Positions 1 through 7,791 of a DNA stretch of 16,371 bases are shown one piece after another (position 1 is the stretch's first letter; each line of letters begins with the position of its first letter). A model generated the notes under the pieces. That model saw only the letters and a program-made list of their open reading frames with translations, made no database searches and was not told where the DNA came from. The DNA comes from JBGMEA01 sp964444065. Lineage in GTDB: Bacteria > Bacillota > Clostridia > Eubacteriales > Anaerofustaceae. The position numbers were made by a program, and so were the translations under genes. The stretch lies in the NCBI GenBank assembly GCA_964444065.1, contig CAYUFL010000039.1:1-16371 (forward strand). Reading direction: 5' to 3'.

Positions 1-68
1 ATTTTTTATTTGCTTGATTTTTAATGGGTTATTTTTTTAATTAACAGAAAAAGTGGTCTGGGAATGTT

Positions 69-97
69 ATTATATCACACAAAAGAGCACTTTTCAA
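69..97 (-). promoter_or_regulatory. Strong promoter firing leftward out of the window
   Basis: On the minus strand a TTGAAA -35 box (92-97) and a TATAAT -10 box (69-74) are separated by exactly 17 nt, with a TGA just before the -10 giving an extended -10. Transcription would start near position 62 and run off the left edge through an AT-rich leader with no gene in the 62 nt seen. The -35 box lies inside the stem of the lysS terminator. What it drives is not visible. Downstream of lysS many Bacillota carry an rRNA operon, which is only an inference here. Confidence 0.65.
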
Positions 98-123
98 TAC
101 AAGTATTGAATTAAGTGCTCTTT
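82..123 (-). terminator. lysS terminator hairpin
   Basis: Long inverted repeat 40 nt beyond the lysS stop codon. Arms 82-100 and 103-123 pair over 19 bp with a 2-nt bulge and a 2-nt loop. On the minus strand the stem is followed by four U, then GUGUG, so the U tract is short but the stem is strong. It closes the greA-lysS unit. Confidence 0.75.
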
Positions 124-162
124 ATCTCATTTTATTATTTCGTTTGCAATAACCCTGCTCTA

Positions 163-1638
163 TCAGTCGATCGGTTTCATTGTCGGGAACAAAATTACAT
201 CTCTGATCGTTGTTTGTCCGGTCAGCAGCATGACAAGTCTGTCAATCCCAACTCCCAGTCCGCCGGTCGGCGGCAAACCGACTTCCAAAGCATTGATAAA
301 GTCTTTGTCATACGGGTGCGCTTCATCGTCCCCGCAATTTTTCTTTTCAATTTGTGCTTCAAAGCGTTGTCTTTGATCAAACGGATCGTTCAGCTCGCTG
401 AACGCATTTGCATATTCTTTCCCGCATATAAACAATTCAAATCGTTCGGTATATCTTCCGTCATCAGCACATTTTTTTGCCAGAGGCGAGATTTCTGTCG
501 GATGATGTGTAACAAACGTCGGTTGTATCAATTTCTCCTCAACGTAAGTAGCGAATGCTTCCTCTGTGATACGTCCGATTCCCCATCCGTTCTGCACATT
601 TAGTTTTAATTGTTTCGCTTTCTCGGTTGCTTCATTCATGTCAGTTATCTTATCGAAATCAATTCCGGTATATTCCAAAACCAGTTCTGTCATTTTCGCA
701 CGTTTAAACGGTGCTTTCAAACTGATCTCATATCCGTTGTATTCTACCTGATCCGCATGCAGTACCTGCTCGGCAACAAACGCAAACAATTCTTCCACCA
801 TTTGCATGACGTCGTTGAAATCCGCATAAGCCTCATAGCTCTCCATAGTCGTGAATTCAGGATTATGCGTCGCATCCATCCCCTCATTTCGAAACAGTCT
901 GCCTATTTCATACACCTTATCAAACCCACCGACAATCAACCGCTTTAACGGAAGCTCGGTAGCAATTCTCATAAACATCGGAATATCAAGCGTATTATGA
1001 TGCGTGACAAACGGACGAGCATTCGCTCCTCCTGCCAATGTACCGAGAATCGGTGTTTCGACATCAATAAATCCCCTGTCATCCATAAATTCTCTTATTG
1101 CACGGATAATTTTGGTTCTCTGAATAAAAACTCCCTTTACTTCAGGGCTCATGATCAGATCAACGTAACGCTGTCGATATCTCAAATCCGTGTCTTTTAA
1201 TCCATGATATTTTTCCGGCAATATCTGGATCGATTTCGACAACATGATAATTTTAACCGGACGTACCGAGATCTGCCCTCTTTGCGTTTCGAATGCTTCG
1301 CCTTCCGCTCCGATAATATCACCGATATCGTAGGAAAGAATCCGTTCATACTCTTCTTCATCAAATAAATCACGTTTGATAAATAATTGAATTCTATCCG
1401 TACTGTCCTGCAAATCAAAAAAAGCGACCTTACCTTGTCCTCGTTTCGCCATGATTCTGCCGGCAATGGCGACAGTTTTGCCGTTATATTCGTCAAAACT
1501 GCTGATGATTTCTTTTGCAAACGCCGTTCGATTATACTTGGTCTCCTTATAAGGGTATCTGCCTTCTTCGCAAAGCTTGTTGTACTTATCTACCTTAACT
1601 TTGACTACTTCCGGCAGATTCTCATAATATTCGTTCAT
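163..1638 (-). CDS. lysS: Lysine--tRNA ligase, class II
   Basis: Charges tRNA-Lys with lysine in the cytoplasm using ATP. The 491-residue length is normal for bacterial class II LysRS. An N-terminal OB-fold anticodon-binding domain spans about residues 54-135 (VAIAGRIMAKRG, then FFDLQD). The class II catalytic core follows, with motif 2 around FRNEGMDATHNPEFT (249-263) and motif 3 GGLGVGIDR (459-467) close to the C-terminus. The ATG start has a GGAG ribosome binding site just upstream and lies 15 nt after the greA stop codon, so the two genes are cotranscribed from the promoter before greA. The stop is TGA, followed by a strong hairpin terminator. Nothing is unusual in the protein. Identification is secure. 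Confidence 0.97.
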   Translation of the reverse strand: MNEYYENLPEVVKVKVDKYNKLCEEGRYPYKETKYNRTAFAKEIISSFDEYNGKTVAIAGRIMAKRGQGKVAFFDLQDSTDRIQLFIKRDLFDEEEYERILSYDIGDIIGAEGEAFETQRGQISVRPVKIIMLSKSIQILPEKYHGLKDTDLRYRQRYVDLIMSPEVKGVFIQRTKIIRAIREFMDDRGFIDVETPILGTLAGGANARPFVTHHNTLDIPMFMRIATELPLKRLIVGGFDKVYEIGRLFRNEGMDATHNPEFTTMESYEAYADFNDVMQMVEELFAFVAEQVLHADQVEYNGYEISLKAPFKRAKMTELVLEYTGIDFDKITDMNEATEKAKQLKLNVQNGWGIGRITEEAFATYVEEKLIQPTFVTHHPTEISPLAKKCADDGRYTERFELFICGKEYANAFSELNDPFDQRQRFEAQIEKKNCGDDEAHPYDKDFINALEVGLPPTGGLGVGIDRLVMLLTGQTTIRDVILFPTMKPID

Positions 1639-1653
1639 TCCATCTCCTATATC

Positions 1654-2127
1654 TTATACTACCTGCAAAATCTTAAGCTGATATTCGCACATCGGAGCCT
1701 TGACGGTCACAACCGCTCCGGTCTTGTTTCCGATAATGGCTTTGCCCACAGGCGACTCGTTTGAAATACGCTGTGCGTCCAAATCCGCTTCATCGCTTCC
1801 CACGATCGTATACTCGAATTCTTCTCCTGCATCGACATCAAGAATTTTTACTTTGCTGCCTACCACCACCGTATCACGGGGGCCTTTTTTCTCATCGATC
1901 AGTACAGCATTTTTGACTTTGTATTCCAACTCCATGATTTCGCCTTCAATAAAAGCCTGCTCTGTTTTTGCTTCTTCATATTCGGCATTTTCACTCAAAT
2001 CACCAAATTCTCTTGCCACTTTAATTTTTTCGGCAATTTCATGACGTTTTTTTGTCTTTAAATATTCAAGCCGTTCTACCAGCTCGTTATATCCAATTCG
2101 TGTCAGTAACACTTCTTTATTTGCCAT
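1654..2127 (-). CDS. greA: Transcription elongation factor GreA
   Basis: Rescues backtracked RNA polymerase by entering the secondary channel and stimulating cleavage of the transcript 3' end. The 157-residue length is typical. The N-terminal coiled coil (about 1-75) carries the diagnostic tip DLSENAEYEEAK (residues 43-54), whose acidic residues help coordinate the catalytic Mg2+. The C-terminal FKBP-like domain (about 80-157) contains the family stretch ISNESPVGKAIIGNKTG. The ATG start has a GGGAGG ribosome binding site. It is the first gene of the greA-lysS unit, preceded by a near-perfect sigma-A promoter and by the terminator of the EF-G-like gene. The stop is TAA. Confidence 0.97.
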   Translation of the reverse strand: MANKEVLLTRIGYNELVERLEYLKTKKRHEIAEKIKVAREFGDLSENAEYEEAKTEQAFIEGEIMELEYKVKNAVLIDEKKGPRDTVVVGSKVKILDVDAGEEFEYTIVGSDEADLDAQRISNESPVGKAIIGNKTGAVVTVKAPMCEYQLKILQVV

Positions 2128-2154
2128 ACAGCCCTCCCGTTATATCTTTTTAGT

Positions 2155-2183
2155 ATTATAATGAGCAATTTATAACAAGTCAA
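2155..2183 (-). promoter_or_regulatory. greA-lysS promoter
   Basis: Minus-strand TTGACT (-35, 2178-2183), 17-nt spacer, TATAAT (-10, 2155-2160), 27 nt before the greA start. A small palindrome (AATGC, 5-nt loop, GCATT; 2182-2196) overlaps the upstream end of the -35 box and could be an operator, though this is speculative. The promoter sits between the EF-G2 terminator and greA, so greA-lysS has its own start. Confidence 0.8.
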
Positions 2184-2264
2184 TGCTTTTCGCATTTGTA
2201 ACACATTATGCTTGTATTCCTTATACAAAAAATGCAAACGGAATTATCCTCAACAATAAACAAC

Positions 2265-2289
2265 AGAAGCCGCATGTGTAGCGGCTTCT
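2265..2289 (-). terminator. EF-G2 terminator hairpin
   Basis: Perfect 9-bp GC-rich stem (arms 2265-2273 and 2281-2289, core GAAGCCGC) with a 7-nt loop, 15 nt past the TAG stop of the EF-G-like gene. On the minus strand it is followed by a T-rich but interrupted tail (TGTTGTTTATTG). Confidence 0.7.
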
Positions 2290-2304
2290 TGACAGAAAAT
2301 AGGA

Positions 2305-4347
2305 CTATTTTTCCTTTTTAGCTTTCGCTTCGGCTATAATTTTATCCGAAAAAGCTGCCGGCACTTCTTCATAACGCTCAAATTCCATTTCAAAGGAACC
2401 TCTCGCCTGCGTCATCGATCTGAGTTCCGTTGCATATTTGAACATTTCTCCCAAAGGCACTTCTGCATTGATTGTTTCTTTTCCGCCCTTAATCGGTTCC
2501 ATGCCCATAATTTTCCCGCGTTTTTTATTCAGATCACCCATAATATCACCCATATATTTTTCGGGCACAGTGATCGCTATTTTATAAATCGGCTCCAATA
2601 ATACAGGACCGGCATTGGGGATACCCTCTTTGTATGCCAGCGTAGCTGCTGTCATAAACGACATTTCATCCGAATCTACGGGATGGTATTTTCCGTCAAT
2701 TAAGGTTGCTCGGACACCCACCATCGGGTAACCCGCCAACACTCCCTTTTCAACTGCTTTATGCATCCCTTTCTCTACAGCGGGAATAAACTGCCTGGGT
2801 ACAGAACCACCCACCACTTTATCGACAAACTCGATTGCAACACTCAAGTCATGTGTCGGCTCGAATTCTACCGTCACGACTCCGTACTGCCCGCTGCCGC
2901 CCGATTGTTTTTTATGTTTGCCTTCCGCTGTTGCTTTTTTCTTGATTGTTTCTCTGTAAGGAATAATCGGAATATCCAGTTCGACATCCACACTGAATTT
3001 GCTTTTCAACTTGCTTGCAACTACTTCCAAATGCATTTCGCCCATACCGGAAATCAAGCTCTGGAAAGTTTCGGCGTCACGCTTGATGCTGATCGTCTGA
3101 TCTTCTTCCTTGATCCTAGCCAGTCCGTTGCCAAGCTTATCTTCATCTCCTTTTGATTTTGGTGAGATGGATTTCGTGAAATTCGGTTTCGGGAATTTGA
3201 TTTTCTCATATTGCACAGGTGTTTTCGGATCACAAAGTACATTGTTGGTTACCGTATCCACCAATTTTGAAAAAGCCCCGATATCTCCGGTATTCAGCTT
3301 TTCCAGTTCAACCTGCTTCTTTCCGATCATGGTATACAAATGGTTTGTTTTTTCTTTTTTATCCTTATCAACATTCAGTAACTCAAGCCCCGGTACCAGC
3401 GTTCCGCTCATTACCTTAAATAAAGAGAGTTTCCCAACATATGGGTCAGCAATTGTTTTAAACACAAACACGCTGACAGGTTTTGCAGAGTCAATCTCGT
3501 TGCGAGTGGATTCCAACGGCGACGGCATTAAATCGATAATGACATCCAGCAATTTCCCGATCCCTGTCAAATTCGTTGCCGACGCACAAAGAATCGGTAT
3601 CATATCTCCGGCACAAACAGCTGTTTTGATACCTGAATTGATTTCCACAGGAGTCAGCGATTCGCCTTCCAAATATTTTTCCATCAATTCTTCGCTTGCC
3701 GACGCGGCAGTTTCCAACAAGGCTTCCTTTAATGGCGCAACATCGGTCGCATCATCATTCGATGCATCAATTTCTTTTTCCGTGCCTTTATCGTATTCAT
3801 ATGATTTTAAGGTACTGATTTCTCTGATTTTATTAAAACCGACGCCTTCATTAATCGGAACATGAAATGCAATCGCTTTATTTCCAAATAATTTTTCAAT
3901 CGAAGCCAACGTTTTGGAAAATTCCACATTCTCCCTGTCAAGCTTATTCACGACGATCATACACGGAATGCCAGCTTCATGAACTGCTTCCCAAGCCTTT
4001 TCTGTGCCGACTTCGACACCGCTCATCGCATCGATCACAATGATTGCGGCATCTGCGACACGCAACGCCTCTGCCTGCTCGCCCGCAAAATCAAAATATC
4101 CCGGGGTGTCCAATAAATTTATTTTCGTATTTTTGTATTCGATAGGAATCAATGATGTTGTTATGGATATCGCCCGATGCTGTTCTTCCGGATCAAAATC
4201 GGAAATAGTGGTATGATCTTCGATTCGACCCATACGGTCAATCAATTTTGTTTTCAGTGCCATAGCTTCCGCAAGAATTGTTTTCCCGCTTCCACCATGG
4301 CCCAATAGAGCAACGTTTCGTAAATCCTTTGACTCATAAGTTTTCAT
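2305..4347 (-). CDS. EF-G2-type translation GTPase (elongation factor G-like)
   Basis: Ribosome-associated GTPase of the EF-G fold, most like the EF-G2 branch rather than the canonical translocase. The chosen start (ATG at 4345-4347) has a GGAGG ribosome binding site 5 nt upstream and gives 680 residues; an upstream in-frame extension of 10 codons lacks this support. GTPase motifs are G1 GHGGSGKT (16-23), G3 DTPGYFDF (80-87) and G4 NKLD (134-137), with CASA near residue 255 as G5. Domains II to V follow; domain IV keeps the loop KKQSGGSGQYGVV. In canonical EF-G the G3 motif reads DTPGH; here the catalytic His is Tyr, and the P-loop has GSGKT instead of DAGKT. Its role in this organism is not clear from sequence. 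It stands alone between two terminators. The stop is TAG. Confidence 0.9.
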   Translation of the reverse strand: MKTYESKDLRNVALLGHGGSGKTILAEAMALKTKLIDRMGRIEDHTTISDFDPEEQHRAISITTSLIPIEYKNTKINLLDTPGYFDFAGEQAEALRVADAAIIVIDAMSGVEVGTEKAWEAVHEAGIPCMIVVNKLDRENVEFSKTLASIEKLFGNKAIAFHVPINEGVGFNKIREISTLKSYEYDKGTEKEIDASNDDATDVAPLKEALLETAASASEELMEKYLEGESLTPVEINSGIKTAVCAGDMIPILCASATNLTGIGKLLDVIIDLMPSPLESTRNEIDSAKPVSVFVFKTIADPYVGKLSLFKVMSGTLVPGLELLNVDKDKKEKTNHLYTMIGKKQVELEKLNTGDIGAFSKLVDTVTNNVLCDPKTPVQYEKIKFPKPNFTKSISPKSKGDEDKLGNGLARIKEEDQTISIKRDAETFQSLISGMGEMHLEVVASKLKSKFSVDVELDIPIIPYRETIKKKATAEGKHKKQSGGSGQYGVVTVEFEPTHDLSVAIEFVDKVVGGSVPRQFIPAVEKGMHKAVEKGVLAGYPMVGVRATLIDGKYHPVDSDEMSFMTAATLAYKEGIPNAGPVLLEPIYKIAITVPEKYMGDIMGDLNKKRGKIMGMEPIKGGKETINAEVPLGEMFKYATELRSMTQARGSFEMEFERYEEVPAAFSDKIIAEAKAKKEK

Positions 4348-4412
4348 AACTGCCTCCACTCGCGGCGAACCGCTCAAATATTATTTTGTGTGTATAAAGC
4401 AAAAAGAACCCG

Positions 4413-4438
4413 AGAGGTGAGGATTACTCCTCACTTCT
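4413..4438 (-). terminator. Hairpin terminator overlapping the DUF948 stop codon
   Basis: Inverted repeat with arms 4413-4423 and 4428-4438 (10 of 11 positions pair) and a 4-nt loop, followed on the minus strand by CGGG and then TTCTTTTT. The TGA stop of the DUF948 gene (4431-4433) is inside the stem, so terminating ribosomes would cover it. It separates ytxH/DUF948 transcription from the EF-G2 gene. Confidence 0.6.
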
Positions 4439-4835
4439 TAGCGGATCCTTTTATTTTCGTCATTTTTTTCTTCTTATGTCTTGCACGTACGCTCTTGATA
4501 ATTTTCCATCCGGTTAGAAGGATGCTCGCCGTATCGTAAACCCGTTTCACGCTCGGAATGTAGCCAAGCGCTGAAATGCCATCGCTTTTCAGTGTTGCCG
4601 CCATTTTATCCGCATGTGAAACAACATTGTTTACCTTCGATACGATATCCTTTGTATCGGAAGAAATCGTGTCCACATTTTTTACGATTGATGTAACAGA
4701 CTCTTCGTTTTCCGCAATCAGCCGATCAACGTTGCTTAATGTCAGCAGCATTTTTTTGATCGCGATGATCGCATAAACGACAAGCGCAACAAACGCAATG
4801 CCTGCAATTAAAACGATGATTTCCCAAAACTGCAT
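4431..4835 (-). CDS. DUF948-family membrane-anchored protein
   Basis: Small protein of 134 residues with one N-terminal membrane segment (about 5-27, very hydrophobic). A polar helical stretch with heptad-like spacing follows (about 30-90, ENEESVTSIVKNVDTISSD), then a strongly basic tail (ARHKKKKMTKIKGSAKK). This layout fits DUF948 / YtxG-type proteins of Bacillota, often next to YtxH genes. Their molecular role is not established; a link with envelope or general stress is known in some relatives. The ATG start is preceded by a purine-rich, modest ribosome binding site and lies 15 nt after the ytxH stop, so it is cotranscribed. It is in the same reading frame as ytxH, separated by one TAG and five codons. 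The stop is TGA, inside a terminator stem. Confidence 0.8.
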   Translation of the reverse strand: MQFWEIIVLIAGIAFVALVVYAIIAIKKMLLTLSNVDRLIAENEESVTSIVKNVDTISSDTKDIVSKVNNVVSHADKMAATLKSDGISALGYIPSVKRVYDTASILLTGWKIIKSVRARHKKKKMTKIKGSAKK

Positions 4836-4850
4836 ATGCTCGCCTGCTTT

Positions 4851-5162
4851 CTATTCCTTGGTCATGTTCTCATCATCTTCATTCGGAAATGTATAAGATT
4901 CATCATTAAGGGTATCTTTCAGTTCGTTAAGCTGTTCTTTTGCGTATTCTGAATATTCTGTTGCTTTTTTGCTTATTTCTTCTCCGAAATCGGATATTTT
5001 ATCTGCTGCAAAATCAACAAAATTCGTAATTCCTTCCTTTGCATTTTCTGCTTGGTCTTTTAAGATTTCTGTAACTTCGTCTTTGTTGTCATAGATAATC
5101 TTTGCCGCGACACCTGCGATCGCGCCCAATAAGAATCCGAAAACAAATTTTCCTCTTGCCAT
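4851..5162 (-). CDS. YtxH domain-containing protein
   Basis: A 103-residue protein with a short basic N-terminus, a glycine-rich membrane segment (about 7-24, FVFGFLLGAIAGVAAKII) and then a long charged amphipathic helix (about 27-90) with an acidic end. This is the usual YtxH architecture. The family is associated with stress responses in Bacillus but has no assigned biochemical activity. The ATG start has a clear GGAGGATAATC ribosome binding site. It is the first gene of a two-gene unit with the DUF948 gene, driven by a consensus promoter. The stop is TAG, and reading through it would join the protein in frame to the DUF948 protein through five codons (KAGEH). Confidence 0.85.
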   Translation of the reverse strand: MARGKFVFGFLLGAIAGVAAKIIYDNKDEVTEILKDQAENAKEGITNFVDFAADKISDFGEEISKKATEYSEYAKEQLNELKDTLNDESYTFPNEDDENMTKE

Positions 5163-5221
5163 GATTATCCTCCATTTTGATTATTGTGCATTCTAGTGGA
5201 TAAGAAATTGTTTGTTGAATT

Positions 5222-5250
5222 ATTATACCATGAAACAATATCTTTCTCAA
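5222..5250 (-). promoter_or_regulatory. ytxH-DUF948 promoter
   Basis: Minus-strand TTGAGA (-35, 5245-5250), 17-nt spacer ending in TGG, then TATAAT (-10, 5222-5227), which makes an extended -10 site. It lies 59 nt before the ytxH start and downstream of the ftsH terminator, so this pair is transcribed on its own. Confidence 0.8.
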
Positions 5251-5279
5251 TGCATCTTTATGCGATTCTTTCGATAAAT

Positions 5280-5305
5280 AAAATCGCAGCCGAAGCTGCG
5301 ATTTT
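5280..5305 (-). terminator. ftsH terminator with UUCG tetraloop
   Basis: Perfect 11-bp stem (arms 5280-5290 and 5295-5305). On the minus strand the loop reads C(UUCG)G, an exceptionally stable tetraloop, and the stem ends in UUUU followed by AUUUAUC. It starts 17 nt past the ftsH stop and ends the tilS-hpt-ftsH unit. The A-rich left arm could also give termination on the plus strand, but no plus-strand gene needs it. Confidence 0.85.
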
Positions 5306-5322
5306 TATTGACATTTCAACGA

Positions 5323-7176
5323 TCAGATGGCACCCGTTTCAAATATATGGCGGAAATCTTCTCCGCTCAATGTTTCTTTTTCGAGCAGATATTTTACAAT
5401 CAGTTCCACTTTGTCTTTGTTTTCCGTTAAAATATCTTTTGCTTTTTTATAGCATTTATCAACGATGCTTTTTACTTCCTTGTCAATCGTTGCGGCTATT
5501 TCTTCGCTGAAATTCTTGGAACGCAATAAATCTCTGCCAATAAAGACATCTTCTTCTCCGCTTCCGAAATTAATCGGTCCGAGAACTTCGCTCATGCCGT
5601 ATTCTGTGATCATCCCTCTTGCAATCGAAGACGCTTGCGTGATGTCGCTGTATGCTCCTGTGCTGATATCATCCAAAAACAGTTCTTCTGCTGCCCGACC
5701 ACCAAAAGCAATAGCGATCAAATTGAGGAGCTTGTTTTTAAGCATATAATCATTGTCTTTTTCAGGCAATCTCAGTGTATATCCCCCGGCACGACCCCTC
5801 GGTATGATGGATATTTCATGGACGGGATCTGTAGACGGAAGCACTTGCGCAACAATTGCATGTCCTGCCTCATGATATGCAGTTAGCTTCTTATCTTCTT
5901 CCGTAACCAGTTTGCTTTTCTTCGCGGGTCCAATTGCAACACGTTTGATCGCTTCTTCAATTTCGACCATTGAAATTTCTTTTTTCTTTTCTCTTGCAGT
6001 CAGCAATGATGCCTCATTCATAATATTTTCAAGATCGGCTCCTGTGAATCCGGCAGTTCCCTGTGCAATTGTTTTGAGTTTCACGTTGGAATCGAGCGGT
6101 TTATTTCTGGAGTGAACAACCAGAATTTCTTCTCTGCCTTTCACATCAGGCAATCCGACTCTGACCTGTCTGTCGAAACGACCCGGTCTCATCAATGCCG
6201 GATCCAAAATATCCGAACGATTCGTCGCTGCAATTACAATGATTCCCTGATGATCGGAAAAACCATCCATTTCAACAAGTAACTGATTCAGCGTCTGCTC
6301 TCTTTCATCATTTCCGCCGCCCAAACCGGCTCCGCGCTGTCTGCCCACTGCATCAATTTCATCGATAAACACGATACAAGGAGCACTCTTCTTTGCGCTT
6401 TCAAACAGATCACGCACGCGAGAAGCTCCGACCCCGACAAACATTTCAACAAAATCAGATCCGCTTATGGTGAAAAACGGTACACCGGCTTCACCTGCGG
6501 TCGCTCTCGCCAGCAATGTTTTACCGGTACCCGGAGGACCTACCAGCAGGATTCCTTTTGGTATTCTTGCCCCAAGTTTCATATATCGATCCGGATATTT
6601 CAAGAAATCAACCAGTTCCGCCAACTCTTCTTTTTCTTCGTCTGCGCCGGCTACATCTTTGAATGTCACATCCTTATCGCTTCTTGTATACATTCGGGCT
6701 TTGCTTTTGCCAAAGTTCATCACTTTGCCGCCGCCTCCGCCGCCCTGTTGGCTCATAAAGATAAAGAAGACAAAGCCGATGACTGCTATCATCATTACGA
6801 TCATCAGAATTGTTGACCATGTATCTTCCGAAAGCATCCCGTAAGTCACATCAATTGATCCGGGATTGTCCGCCAAGTATGCATCAACCATTGCATTAAA
6901 TTCGGCAATCGGCACATAAGCAGTTACATACTGGTCATTTCCGGACTTTTGTTCCGCCAGTTTCGCCTGCACATAAGCAGTTTCATTTTTGCCCATACTG
7001 ATCTCAATGCTGGCAATCTGATCGTCTTGAATATCGGCAACGAGTTCATTATAAGTTATTTTTGTTATATTCCCGTTCGTGAATATGTTGCTGCCTGTTA
7101 TGCTTCCGATGTATAAAAAAGCACCCAGTATAATCAACACATAAAATATCAGGGTTCCCAAGCTCTTTTTTTTCAA
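5323..7176 (-). CDS. ftsH: ATP-dependent zinc metalloprotease FtsH
   Basis: Membrane-bound AAA+ protease that extracts and degrades membrane and regulatory proteins. The 617-residue length is normal. Membrane segments lie at about 8-24 and 121-140 with an extracytoplasmic domain between, followed by a glycine run (145-150). The AAA+ domain has Walker A GPPGTGKT (213-220), Walker B CIVFIDEID (267-275) and the second region of homology ATNRSDILDPALMRPGRFD (317-335). The zinc site is HEAGH (435-439). The start is TTG, chosen because a GAGGAG ribosome binding site lies 8 nt upstream and the protein begins MKKKS as in relatives. It follows hpt after 69 nt; I saw no convincing promoter in that gap, so transcription from tilS-hpt is likely. 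The stop is TGA, followed by a strong terminator. Confidence 0.97.
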   Translation of the reverse strand: MKKKSLGTLIFYVLIILGAFLYIGSITGSNIFTNGNITKITYNELVADIQDDQIASIEISMGKNETAYVQAKLAEQKSGNDQYVTAYVPIAEFNAMVDAYLADNPGSIDVTYGMLSEDTWSTILMIVMMIAVIGFVFFIFMSQQGGGGGGKVMNFGKSKARMYTRSDKDVTFKDVAGADEEKEELAELVDFLKYPDRYMKLGARIPKGILLVGPPGTGKTLLARATAGEAGVPFFTISGSDFVEMFVGVGASRVRDLFESAKKSAPCIVFIDEIDAVGRQRGAGLGGGNDEREQTLNQLLVEMDGFSDHQGIIVIAATNRSDILDPALMRPGRFDRQVRVGLPDVKGREEILVVHSRNKPLDSNVKLKTIAQGTAGFTGADLENIMNEASLLTAREKKKEISMVEIEEAIKRVAIGPAKKSKLVTEEDKKLTAYHEAGHAIVAQVLPSTDPVHEISIIPRGRAGGYTLRLPEKDNDYMLKNKLLNLIAIAFGGRAAEELFLDDISTGAYSDITQASSIARGMITEYGMSEVLGPINFGSGEEDVFIGRDLLRSKNFSEEIAATIDKEVKSIVDKCYKKAKDILTENKDKVELIVKYLLEKETLSGEDFRHIFETGAI

Positions 7177-7245
7177 ACCACAGTCTCCTCAAGTGTATTG
7201 TAAAATTTCACAGAAACAGCTATTCCTATTTTGAAGTCGTATCTG

Positions 7246-7791
7246 CTACAGATAGCACGACTCTTTCAATATACCGATATACGGCAAATTTCTGAAATAC
7301 CCATCATAATCCAATCCGTATCCCACAACAAAGTCATCCTTTATCGTAAACCCGACGTAATCTACCGGCACCTTCATCTGTTGATTCGGATCATCTTTTT
7401 CTTTCAAAAGTAAGGTGCAAACTTTGATACTGTTCGGTTTGCGTTCTTCCAGCATGCGGATTAAGTAATCCAACGTCAAGCCGGTATCCAAAATATCTTC
7501 GACGATCACCATGTCCCTTCCGGTAATCGTGATGTCGAGGTCTTTTATGATTTTTACAACACCGCTCGATGTCGTATCTCCGCCATAACTGGAGACGGAC
7601 ATAAAATCAATTTCTAAAGGAATATCCATCTTTTTAATCAAATCGGACATAAACAGCACAGCACCTTTCAGCACGCAAATAATCAATGGATTTTTGCCTT
7701 TGTACTCCTGTTCCAATATTGCCGCCAATTCAGAAACTCTCTGATCCAGACGGGTTTGGTCAATTAATACTTCTTTGATGTCTTGATTCAT
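7246..7791 (-). CDS. hpt: Hypoxanthine phosphoribosyltransferase
   Basis: Purine salvage enzyme that makes IMP or GMP from hypoxanthine or guanine and PRPP. The 181-residue length fits bacterial HPRT. The PRPP-binding motif is VIVEDILDTGLTL (95-107), with the acidic pair ED and the loop DTGLT. The N-terminal stretch ICVLKGAVLFMSDL (38-51) carries the conserved LKG, and SSYGGDTTSSG (67-77) is the flexible loop that closes over the active site. The ATG start overlaps the tilS stop codon by 4 nt (ATGA), so translation is coupled. The order tilS-hpt-ftsH is widely conserved in Bacillota. The stop is TAG. Confidence 0.96.
   Translation of the reverse strand: MNQDIKEVLIDQTRLDQRVSELAAILEQEYKGKNPLIICVLKGAVLFMSDLIKKMDIPLEIDFMSVSSYGGDTTSSGVVKIIKDLDITITGRDMVIVEDILDTGLTLDYLIRMLEERKPNSIKVCTLLLKEKDDPNQQMKVPVDYVGFTIKDDFVVGYGLDYDGYFRNLPYIGILKESCYL

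Noticed and set aside
3110..3865. 251-codon plus-strand ORF opposite the EF-G-like gene
   Set aside because: It is antisense to a clear conserved protein, has no domain or ribosome binding site, and its composition mirrors the real gene. The same applies to 10528-11220 opposite secA and 12260-12916 opposite prfB.
4348..4377. Ten-codon N-terminal extension of the EF-G-like gene
   Set aside because: The GGAGG site lies inside it and points to the ATG at 4345-4347.
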